Of a stretch of DNA of 64,000 bases, positions 16,122-23,594 are shown piece after piece. The notes under the pieces are model-generated. The model ran no database searches and had not been told where the DNA came from. It saw only the letters and a program-made list of their open reading frames with translations. This DNA is from Salinispora fenicalii (lineage in GTDB: Bacteria > Actinomycetota > Actinomycetes > Mycobacteriales > Micromonosporaceae): assembly GCF_000514815.1 (NCBI RefSeq), contig NZ_AZWQ01000017.1:59400-123399 (forward strand). The letters are read 5' to 3'. A program made the position numbers and the translations under genes. Within the stretch, counting starts at the first letter, position 1; each line of letters begins with the position of its first letter.

Positions 16122-17567
16122 CTACTCGGGGGGTAGCGCCGGCAGCGTTACCCGGACGCGCAGGCCCGGTGGCGGGTCGGCGTCGTCGAGGTCGACCCGA
16201 CCGTCGGCCCGCCGGACAAGTTCGCGCACGATGGCGAGTCCCAGGCCGGCGCCGCCGGCGTCCCGGTCGCGCGCGACGTCCAGCCGGGTGAACCGACCGA
16301 AGACCCGTTCCCGGTCCGCCGCCGGGATGCCGGGCCCGTCGTCGGTCACCGTCACCCGGTGGTACGTGGGCCCGTCCGGCTCGACGCCGAGCAGCACCCG
16401 ACTGCGGGCGTGCCGTACCGCGTTGTCGACCAGATTGACCAGCACCCGACGTAGCTCGTCCGGCTCACCGACCGCCCAGAGCGGCGCCGCCGACAGTGCC
16501 AGGTGGACACTCTCGGCCGGGTAGCGAGCGGCCACCTCGGCCAGCAGGGCACCCAGGTCGACCGGTCCGGTGCCGCGGGCGGGCGGGGCCTCATCGAGGC
16601 GGGCGAGCAGCAGCAGGTCGTCGACGAGCCGGCCGAGCCGTTCGGTGTCGGCCAGCAGGTCCACCGAGACGGCCGGCCAGTCGGTCCGCTCCCCCAGCCG
16701 CTGCGCGACCTCGAGTTCGGTTCGCAGGTTGGTCAGCGGGCTGCGCAGTTCGTGCGCGGCGTCGGCGACGAACGCCCGCTCCCGGTCCCGGCTGGCGCGC
16801 AGCCGATCCAGCATGTCGTTGAGGGTCACCGCGAGCCGGTGGATCTCGTCCTGCGACGCCGGTACGGGTAGCTGGCCGCGCCCGTCCCGATCGGTGATTT
16901 CCTCGGCGCCCCGACGCAGCGCCTCCACCGGGCGCAACGTCGCGCCGACAGCGCGCCAGGCCACGAGGGCGAGCAGACCCACCAGCGGCGGGAAGCTGAC
17001 CAGCAGGATGGTCTGGACGACGTGGATGCTCTGCCGCACGTCCACCAGCGAACGGGCGACCAGCACGGTGAGCGGGTCCGCGTCGGTGCCGGCCGGGACG
17101 GCCACCACCCGCATCGGCCCGGTCAGCCCCATCCGTTGTCCCGGCACAGTGATGCCGGCTCTGGCGGTGCGGTCGACCTGGTCCGGCCGGACCATCGGCA
17201 CCAGCCGGTCGGCGTCGATGGAGGCGGCGCGGACCCGACCCTGCGCGTCGATCACCTGCACCCGTACCTGACTGCCGGCGACGGGCAGGGGGTCGGGCAG
17301 GGCGTCCTCGGCGGCCAGCAACGCGATGGCGTCGGCGGTGCGCAACGCCTCCGTGTCAACGTTGCGATGCAGGGTCCAGTTGAGCACTGCCAGTAGCACC
17401 AGGCCGCCGACGGCGAGCCCCGCCGACACACCGAGTACGCCGATCGCCATCAGCCGTCCGCGGAGGCCGAGGGGGGTCCAGGGCCGGCCACGCGCCCTTC
17501 GCCCCGCGGTAGGTGGGGGGCCGCTGCCGGGGCGGGGACGCTCGGCGGGGGCGGCGGGTCCGGTCAT
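16122..17567 (-). CDS. OmpR-type sensor histidine kinase
   Basis: The protein has 481 residues. Two membrane helices (about 41-64 and 185-207) bracket a periplasmic-side sensor of about 120 residues. A HAMP domain follows (PVEALRRGAEEI), then the HisKA H-box AFVADAAHELRSPLTNLR with phosphoacceptor His272, and the HATPase N/G boxes (NLVDNAVRHA, DDGPGIP, GLGLAIV). It overlaps its response regulator's stop by 4 bp, so the two form one operon. The signal is unknown. Confidence 0.92.
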   Translation of the reverse strand: MTGPAAPAERPRPGSGPPPTAGRRARGRPWTPLGLRGRLMAIGVLGVSAGLAVGGLVLLAVLNWTLHRNVDTEALRTADAIALLAAEDALPDPLPVAGSQVRVQVIDAQGRVRAASIDADRLVPMVRPDQVDRTARAGITVPGQRMGLTGPMRVVAVPAGTDADPLTVLVARSLVDVRQSIHVVQTILLVSFPPLVGLLALVAWRAVGATLRPVEALRRGAEEITDRDGRGQLPVPASQDEIHRLAVTLNDMLDRLRASRDRERAFVADAAHELRSPLTNLRTELEVAQRLGERTDWPAVSVDLLADTERLGRLVDDLLLLARLDEAPPARGTGPVDLGALLAEVAARYPAESVHLALSAAPLWAVGEPDELRRVLVNLVDNAVRHARSRVLLGVEPDGPTYHRVTVTDDGPGIPAADRERVFGRFTRLDVARDRDAGGAGLGLAIVRELVRRADGRVDLDDADPPPGLRVRVTLPALPPE

Positions 17568-18223
17568 GTGGTGACGAGGCGGTAGCCGGCCCCGCGGACG
17601 GTCTCCAGGCGGTCTCGGCCGAGCTTGCGGCGCAGGTAGCCCACGTACACCTCCACCGCGTTCGGTGCGGTCTCGATGCTGGCGTCCCAGACGTGGTCCA
17701 GGAGTTCGATTTTGGAGACCACGGTGTCGGGGCGGCGCATCAGGTAGTCGAGCAGGGCGTACTCCCGGCCGGTCAGGGCCACCTCAACGCCGTCTCGGGT
17801 CACCCGCCGCCGGGCCGGGTCCAGCCGTAGGTCCCCCACGGCCAGCACCGCCGGCCGCTCCGGCGCGCCGCGGCGCAGCAGTGCGCGCAGCCGGGCTAGC
17901 AGCACCACGTACGAGAAGGGCTTGGTGAGGTAGTCGTCGGCCCCGCAGTCCAACCCGTCGGCCTGGTCGTACTCACCGTCCTTGGCGGAGAGCATGAGCA
18001 CCGGCAGCCAGCACCGCTCGGCCCGCAGCTGGCGGACCACCTCGTAGCCGGAGAGGCCGGGCAGCATCACATCGAGGACCATCGCGTCGTAGTCGCCGTG
18101 CCGGGCCGCCGCCAGGCCAGCCGGCCCGGTCGCGGCGATGTCCACCACGAACCCTTCGGCCTGAAGCCCCCGCTGCAGGGCGGCCGCCAGCCGCGCCTCG
18201 TCCTCCACCACCAGCAGTCGCAC
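17564..18223 (-). CDS. OmpR-family response regulator
   Basis: The protein has 219 residues, with receiver Asp51 (MVLDVMLPG), acidic pocket EDE at 7-9 and Lys in TKPFSYVVLLAR. The C-terminal winged helix contains LTGREYALLDYLMRRPDTVV and ETVRGAGYRL, which are typical OmpR/PhoB features. It is the first gene of a two-gene operon with the kinase at 16122-17567. Confidence 0.93.
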   Translation of the reverse strand: MRLLVVEDEARLAAALQRGLQAEGFVVDIAATGPAGLAAARHGDYDAMVLDVMLPGLSGYEVVRQLRAERCWLPVLMLSAKDGEYDQADGLDCGADDYLTKPFSYVVLLARLRALLRRGAPERPAVLAVGDLRLDPARRRVTRDGVEVALTGREYALLDYLMRRPDTVVSKIELLDHVWDASIETAPNAVEVYVGYLRRKLGRDRLETVRGAGYRLVTT

Positions 18224-18328
18224 GGGTCAAGGGTGCCACCGGGCCACGCACGTCGGAAGCGCCACTTTCAGAGGACGGGATCGGATGGTGGAGCCGACGG
18301 CGGGGAGGTGGATGTGTGCGGAGGTACG

Positions 18329-19087
18329 TCACAGGTGGTAGATCGCCATGGGATGTCCGCCGAACTCGTCAACGGCGATGTCGAGTCCGTACACCTGCCG
18401 TAACACCGCGGTCGTGATGACCTCGGTCGGCTTCCCGGCGACGTGGATGCGCCCGGCACGCATCGCGACGATCCGGTCGGAGTACGCGGCGGCGAAGTTG
18501 ATGTCGTGCAGGACCAGCACGATGCGTTTGCCGAGATCGTCGGCGGCCCGTCGGAGTAGTCGCATGGTCTGCACACAGTGCCGGAGGTCGAGGCTGTTGA
18601 GTGGCTCGTCGAGCAGGAGATACTCGGTGTCCTGCGCCAGCGTCATCGCCAGGAAAGCTCGCTGCCGTTGCCCGCCGGAGAGTTCGTCGAGGAACCGGCC
18701 ACCCACCGGATCAAGATCGAGATAGTCGATGGCACGGTCGATGGCTTCCCGATCGCTGGGGCCGAGCCGGCCCCGACCGTGCGGAAAGCGGCCGAAGGCG
18801 ACCAGATCCCGTACGGTGAGTCGGGCGGTGAGGTGGTTGTCCTGCCGCAACACAGCCAGCCGGCGGGCCAGCAGCGCGCCTCGGGTGGTGGTCACGTCCA
18901 GTCCGTCGACGGTGATCGTGCCGCTGTCGATCAGCAGGAGGCGTCCGATCATCGACAGCAGGGTGGATTTACCCGCACCGTTGGCACCGATCACGGACGT
19001 GATCCCCGGATGCCCAAGCTCGATGCTCACGTCGTCGACGACGGCGGTGTCCGCGTACCGCTTGGTGACCGACTGGAGAACTATCAC
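18329..19087 (-). CDS. iron-siderophore ABC transporter ATPase
   Basis: The protein has 252 residues: Walker A GANGAGKST (about 34-42), Q-loop LRQDNHL, signature LSGGQRQRAFLAMTLAQ, Walker B YLLLDEP and H-loop LVLHDI. It resembles the CeuD/YclP (FecE) class. It is the last gene of a four-gene operon whose starts overlap upstream stops, and it should power import through the two adjacent permeases. Confidence 0.9.
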   Translation of the reverse strand: MIVLQSVTKRYADTAVVDDVSIELGHPGITSVIGANGAGKSTLLSMIGRLLLIDSGTITVDGLDVTTTRGALLARRLAVLRQDNHLTARLTVRDLVAFGRFPHGRGRLGPSDREAIDRAIDYLDLDPVGGRFLDELSGGQRQRAFLAMTLAQDTEYLLLDEPLNSLDLRHCVQTMRLLRRAADDLGKRIVLVLHDINFAAAYSDRIVAMRAGRIHVAGKPTEVITTAVLRQVYGLDIAVDEFGGHPMAIYHL

Positions 19088-20085
19088 CGCGTGCCCTTCC
19101 TGGTGACAAGGATGAGGAAGAAGATTCCGCCGACGAACTCGATCACAACCGCGAGCACGGTGCCGAGGTCGAATACCCGTTCGAGCAGCAAATGGCCGCC
19201 GACCAGGAAGATGACCGCGAGCAGGATGGCTGCGGGGATCGTGTGCCAGTGCCGGTGACTGCCGATGAGGTGATAGGCGAGGTTGGCGACGATGAGCCCG
19301 AGGAAGGTGATCGGCCCGACGAGCGCGGTGGAGACCGCCACCAGGACCGACACCAGGGCAAACACGATCGCGACGAGTTGCCGGTGGTGCACGCCGAGCC
19401 CGATCGCGTGGGCTCGGCCGAGGACGAGGACGTCAAGCTGCCGGCCGATCAGCACGAGGCCGGCAGCGGCGAACGTGATCGTCACAGCGGAGAGACCGAG
19501 GAGACGTTCCGACACGCTGAAGCTCGCGAAGAAGGCGTCCTGCAACACGACGAACTCCGCCGGGTCGATCATCCGTTGCAGCAGGTGGGTCACGCTGCGA
19601 AAGAGCACGCCAAAGAGGACACCGACCAGGACCAGCAGGTGGATACTGCGTCCCGCCCCAGTGAAGATCCATTGAAACAGTGCGGTGGCGAACAGGACCA
19701 GCACGACGATCTCGACCGTCCATCGCAGCACCGGGTCGGTGGCGGCCAGCGCGCTCGCCCCGAAGAGGTAGACCACCACCGTCTGAATCAACACGTACAG
19801 TGCGTCCAGACCCATGATCGCCGGAGTTAGGATGCGGTTCTCCGTAACGGTCTGGAACAGGACCGTCGCGGTGGCTACGGCCACCGCCACGAGCAGCATC
19901 GCCGCGAGTTTGCGCGTACGGAGCTGCACGACGTAATCCCAGGAGCCGGTCACGTCGGTGAACAGGTACGCGGTCACGAGGAGAACCGTTACGCCCGTCA
20001 GGGCGAGGATCCAGAAGCAGACCCGGTGTCGCCGGACGAAGGGAGCTACCCCGGTGACGGCTTGGCTCAGAGTGTCAGTGGGCAT
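19084..20085 (-). CDS. siderophore ABC transporter permease (second)
   Basis: The protein has 333 residues from ATG 20085, behind GGAGCTCTGAAC; the longer frame is not used. It overlaps the first permease by 11 bp and the ATPase by 4 bp. It has about nine hydrophobic helices and the FecCD-family segment VGPITFLGLIVANLAYHLIG for ATPase docking. It resembles CeuC/YclO. It forms the membrane channel with the preceding permease. Confidence 0.88.
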   Translation of the reverse strand: MPTDTLSQAVTGVAPFVRRHRVCFWILALTGVTVLLVTAYLFTDVTGSWDYVVQLRTRKLAAMLLVAVAVATATVLFQTVTENRILTPAIMGLDALYVLIQTVVVYLFGASALAATDPVLRWTVEIVVLVLFATALFQWIFTGAGRSIHLLVLVGVLFGVLFRSVTHLLQRMIDPAEFVVLQDAFFASFSVSERLLGLSAVTITFAAAGLVLIGRQLDVLVLGRAHAIGLGVHHRQLVAIVFALVSVLVAVSTALVGPITFLGLIVANLAYHLIGSHRHWHTIPAAILLAVIFLVGGHLLLERVFDLGTVLAVVIEFVGGIFFLILVTRKGTR

Positions 20086-21061
20086 GTTCAGAGCTCCTGA
20101 GTAGCAGGTACAGGAACACCGCCGCGCCGACGACGCCGGCCACCACACCGAGCGGGATCTCGTAGGGATATCGCAACACCCGGCCGATCAGGTCGCACAC
20201 CAGCACGAAGGCCGCCCCGACGACGGCCACCCAGGGAATCGTCCGGCGCGCATTGTCCCCCAGCAGCAGGCTGACGATGTTCGGCACGATGAGCCCGAGG
20301 AACGGGATGGCGCCGACGGTCACCACGACGACCGATGCCACGGTGGCCACGATCGTGACGCCCAGGGCGAGCAGCCGCCCGTAGTGCATGCCGAGGTTTG
20401 TGGTGAAATCGCGGCCCAGGCCGGCGACGGTCAGGCGGTCGGCCGCGACCCAGGCGGCGGCCGTCGCGGCGAATGCCACCCACAGCAATTCGTACCGGCC
20501 ACGCAGGACGCCGGAGAAGTCTCCGGTCAGCCAGGTGTCCAGGGTCTGGAGCAGATCCAACCGGTAGGCGAAGAACGTCGTCACCGCTCCGATGACCGAA
20601 CCCAACATGATGCCGACCAGCGGCACCAGAATGACCGTGCGCACCGGAAGCCGGCGAAGTAGCAGGAGGAACAGGGCGGTGCCGACCAGGGCGAACCCGA
20701 TGGCCACGGCCATCTTGCCGGTCAGCGGCAGCCCGGGTGCGCTCACCGTGACCACCAGTAGGCCGAGGGCGGCGGCTTCGGTGGTTCCGGTGGTGGACGG
20801 CTCGACGAACCGATTGCGGACCAGCATCTGCATGATCAGCCCAGCGATGGCACTGGCTGCTCCAGCAAGCACCAGCGCGATGGTGCGGGGCAGCCGGGTG
20901 GCGGCCAGCAGCAGTGCCGCTTCGCCGTCCGGCCCGCCGCGCAGCAGGCTGCCCGGTGTCACGTCGGCGACGCCGACGAAGACGCTGACCAGCGCGAGCG
21001 CCGCCGTCAGGGCGACGCCCGCGACCAAAGCCCCGGGCGTCGCCCCGATACGTCGAATCAC
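20075..21061 (-). CDS. siderophore ABC transporter permease (first)
   Basis: The protein has 328 residues of the FecCD/BtuC family, with multiple membrane helices, RLPRTIALVLAGAASAIAGL near residue 53 and the docking segment GAIPFLGLIVPNIVSLLLG. It resembles CeuB/YclN. Its start overlaps the binding-protein stop by 4 bp, so expression is coupled in the iron-box controlled operon. Confidence 0.88.
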   Translation of the reverse strand: MIRRIGATPGALVAGVALTAALALVSVFVGVADVTPGSLLRGGPDGEAALLLAATRLPRTIALVLAGAASAIAGLIMQMLVRNRFVEPSTTGTTEAAALGLLVVTVSAPGLPLTGKMAVAIGFALVGTALFLLLLRRLPVRTVILVPLVGIMLGSVIGAVTTFFAYRLDLLQTLDTWLTGDFSGVLRGRYELLWVAFAATAAAWVAADRLTVAGLGRDFTTNLGMHYGRLLALGVTIVATVASVVVVTVGAIPFLGLIVPNIVSLLLGDNARRTIPWVAVVGAAFVLVCDLIGRVLRYPYEIPLGVVAGVVGAAVFLYLLLRSSEHAH

Positions 21062-22005
21062 TTGGCGAGGCCGGTGGTGACCTCGTCAATCATCTGGTTC
21101 ACGGCGTTCAGCCCACTCATCACGATGTACCACGGCACCGGGTCGAGGTAGACGACCTGCTGCTTGGACCAGGCGGTGGTCCTGGCGACGACCTCGTTGT
21201 CGAGAACCTCCTGTGCGGTCTCCGTGCCCTCACCGGTGGCCGCGTCCCGATCGACGACGAAGAGCCAGTCAGGGTTGGTCTCCAGGATGAACTCGAACGA
21301 GATGGGGTCACCGTGGGTGGCGGCCTCGACATCGGCGATGGCGGGTGTCACGCCGAATTCGTCGTGCAGCCAGCCGAAGCGGGAACCTGGTCCGAATGCG
21401 GTGACCTCGCCGGCGCTGGTGAGCACGATCAGGCCACGGCCCGCGTCGGCGGCGCTCTCCTTGGTCTTGCTGATCTTCGTGCTGACGTCGGCGAGCGCTG
21501 CTTTGACCTCATCCTGCTTGTCGAAGATCGTTCCCAGCTTCTCGGTGTTCGTCACGAAGCTCGACGTGAAACTCGTCCAGTCGAGGGTCAGGTCGACGGT
21601 GGGGGCGATCTTGCTCAGCTCGTCGTAGGCCTTCGCCGAACGGTTCGCCACGACGATCAGGTCCGGCTCGGCGGCGTTGACGGCTTCAAAGTCGGGCTCG
21701 AACAGGGTGCCCGCGTTGACATACTCGTCGCCGTTGTACTTGTCGAGATAGGACGGCAGATTGCCCTTGGCCACCCCTGTCACCGGGACGCCCAGCACGT
21801 CGAGTGTGTCCAGGCTCGCCAGGTCGAACGTGATGACCTTCTCGGGGTTGACCGGCACCGTGGTCGAACCCTGCGCGTGTTCGATGGTCACGGTGCGCTC
21901 GCCCGCTGCTGTCGAGTCGGCCGGCTCTCCCGCTTCGCCGCCGCAGGCGGTCAACGTCAGAGCGAGAGTGGCGGCGAGACCGACGTTAACGAGGGGGAAT
22001 CTCAT
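21058..22005 (-). CDS. siderophore-binding lipoprotein
   Basis: The protein has 315 residues from ATG 22005 (MRFPLVNVGLAATL). The lipobox LTLTACGG puts the lipidated Cys at residue 21. The mature part is a class III periplasmic-binding fold with TVPVNPEKVITFDLASLDTL and EPDLIVVANRSAKAYDEL, close to the CeuE/YclQ group that binds Fe-catecholate or petrobactin-type siderophores. It is the first gene of the operon, 43 bp downstream of an iron box. The substrate is inferred. Confidence 0.9.
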   Translation of the reverse strand: MRFPLVNVGLAATLALTLTACGGEAGEPADSTAAGERTVTIEHAQGSTTVPVNPEKVITFDLASLDTLDVLGVPVTGVAKGNLPSYLDKYNGDEYVNAGTLFEPDFEAVNAAEPDLIVVANRSAKAYDELSKIAPTVDLTLDWTSFTSSFVTNTEKLGTIFDKQDEVKAALADVSTKISKTKESAADAGRGLIVLTSAGEVTAFGPGSRFGWLHDEFGVTPAIADVEAATHGDPISFEFILETNPDWLFVVDRDAATGEGTETAQEVLDNEVVARTTAWSKQQVVYLDPVPWYIVMSGLNAVNQMIDEVTTGLAK

Positions 22006-22047
22006 GTGCTTGCTCCGGGATTCTGTGGCTGACACTCGCCAGCGGAT

Positions 22048-22066
22048 TTAGGTGAGGCTAACCTAA
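22048..22066. promoter_or_regulatory. iron box (IdeR/DmdR1-type operator)
   Basis: TTAGGTGAGGCTAACCTAA is a 19-bp palindrome matching the DtxR/IdeR/DmdR consensus at nearly every position. It lies 43 bp upstream of the siderophore-binding lipoprotein. Fe(II)-bound repressor should shut off the importer when iron is sufficient. Confidence 0.92.
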
Positions 22067-22211
22067 CCACGATCAACTGCTGGCGCAATCGCCTGCTGTT
22101 TTGCTCACATGACCGCATCGGTTCGGCCCTACCGATGCCTGATCACACTCGATCGCCTACTCAGCGTCCGCACAGGTTGTGTCCGGCAGGATGGTCGGCA
22201 GGAGGTGCCCG

Positions 22212-23303
22212 ATGTCCGTTCTGACAAGCCGTCCCGCCTTACGGTGGCTGGTCCCGGTGGCCGCCGTCGTGACCGTCATCGGCGGCGGCGCCGCGCTGGG
22301 CCGTTTCGCCGCCGAAGCCGAGCCGAGCCTGCCGCCCCGATCCGCCGCCCAGCTTTTGGTCGATCTCCAGACCGCCCGCTTCGAGGGTCTGTCCGGCACC
22401 GTCGTGCAGCGGGCCGACCTCGGTCTACCGCCGATCGCCGGGTTACTCGCCGAGGACGGCCCGGCCAGCCTGCTGACCGGCTCCCACACGTTGCGGGTCT
22501 GGCACTCCGGGCCGGACCAGCAGCGGATCGCGTTCGTGGACACGCTCGGGCAGCGGGACTACATCCGCAACGGGCGGGACGTGTGGCTGTGGAACAGCCA
22601 AACGAACACCGCTATCCACCAGGTGCTGCCCGAGGGCGCAGAGGCGGCGAACCCGCCGGAGATGCCGGCGACGCCGCAGGAGGCTGCCGCGCAGGCCCTC
22701 GCCGCGGTTGATCCGACGACTGAGGTGAGCGTCGGACGGTCCGCCACGGTCGCCGGGCGGGACGCCTACGAGCTGGTGCTGGAGCCCCGGGACACCGCCT
22801 CCCTGGTGCACCAGGTCCGGATCGCCATCGACGCGACCGAGCACCTGCCGCTACGGTTCGAGGTCTTCGCCGAGGGTGGGGATCCCCCGGCGTTCGAGCT
22901 GGCGTTCACCCAGATCGACTACGCCCGGCCGGATGCCGACCAGTTCACCTTCAATCCACCGCCGGGTGTTCAGGTCACCGAGCAGAAGAGCGACTGGGGG
23001 CATCCCGAGCAGCGGGAGAAGGCAGGACCGACCAACGACGGCGGGCAGCCCGACCTGCGTACCGTCGGCACGGGCTGGGCCACGGTGGTGGTCGCGGAGG
23101 TCGACGAGGGGCAGCATCCCGCCGCCACCGAGGAGGCACCCGACCTGGACCTGCTCGCCGGCCAGTTGCCGGCGGTCCAGGGTGACTGGGGCAGCGGTCG
23201 ACTGTTCCGCAGCGAGCTGATGACGGCGCTGCTCACCGACGACGGCCGGCTGATCGTGGGGGCGGTCTCCCCGGAGCGGCTGTACGAGGTGGCTCAGGGC
23301 TGA
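22212..23303 (+). CDS. LolA/RseB-like exported protein
   Basis: The protein has 363 residues from ATG 22212, with GGAGGTGCCC directly before it. An N-terminal membrane helix or signal (RWLVPVAAVVTVIGGGAALG) is followed by a beta-rich LolA/MucB-like fold (LRVWHSGPDQQRIAFVDTLG, YIRNGRDVWLWNSQTN, VAGRDAYELVLEPRD, FTFNPPPGVQV). Actinobacterial members sense or carry lipids and sometimes modulate sigma factor signalling. No sigma/anti-sigma partner is adjacent, so the role is open. A strong terminator follows. Confidence 0.75.
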   Translation: MSVLTSRPALRWLVPVAAVVTVIGGGAALGRFAAEAEPSLPPRSAAQLLVDLQTARFEGLSGTVVQRADLGLPPIAGLLAEDGPASLLTGSHTLRVWHSGPDQQRIAFVDTLGQRDYIRNGRDVWLWNSQTNTAIHQVLPEGAEAANPPEMPATPQEAAAQALAAVDPTTEVSVGRSATVAGRDAYELVLEPRDTASLVHQVRIAIDATEHLPLRFEVFAEGGDPPAFELAFTQIDYARPDADQFTFNPPPGVQVTEQKSDWGHPEQREKAGPTNDGGQPDLRTVGTGWATVVVAEVDEGQHPAATEEAPDLDLLAGQLPAVQGDWGSGRLFRSELMTALLTDDGRLIVGAVSPERLYEVAQG

Positions 23304-23317
23304 CGTTTCGTCGCCGA

Positions 23318-23358
23318 CAACCCCGGGGCCCGCACGCGCGGGGGCCCCGGGGTTGTTG
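23318..23358 (+). terminator. intrinsic terminator
   Basis: CAACCCCGGGGCCC pairs with GGGCCCCGGGGTTG, followed by TTGTTTG, 15 bp after the LolA-like stop codon. It is one of the strongest stems in the window. Confidence 0.85.
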
Positions 23359-23482
23359 TTTGCCCACACCCTCGGGGCGTTGCCCACGCCGGCCGTGCCG
23401 CGCCCACGCCTGGCTCTGTCGTGGAATCGCCATGGGCACCACCGACGGTCGTGTTGCCCGGTATCCTGACCAGTTCAGGGAA

Positions 23483-23508
23483 CAAAAAAGAACGGCACTA
23501 AGCCGTTC
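23483..23508 (-). terminator. terminator-like hairpin with U-tract in reverse orientation
   Basis: Read on the minus strand, GAACGGC-ttagt-GCCGTTC is followed by TTTTTTG, a classical intrinsic terminator. It sits in the upstream region of the HelR-like gene (plus strand), so it would stop transcription running out of that region toward the LolA-like gene. Confidence 0.55.
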
Positions 23509-23538
23509 CTACGGGCAAGGGTAGCGAATTGCGAGATG

Positions 23539-23549
23539 GCTTGTCAAGC
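23539..23549. promoter_or_regulatory. GCTTGTCAAGC palindrome upstream of HelR-like gene
   Basis: A perfect palindrome (GCTTG-t-CAAGC) lies 45 bp before the HelR-like start codon. Rifamycin-responsive helR genes carry an inverted-repeat element (RAE) upstream. I could not compare this motif with the published consensus. Confidence 0.35.
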
Positions 23550-23594
23550 AACTCCGGCGTTTCACAGCACTCCGGCGGTCCTGGCGATTCGCCG

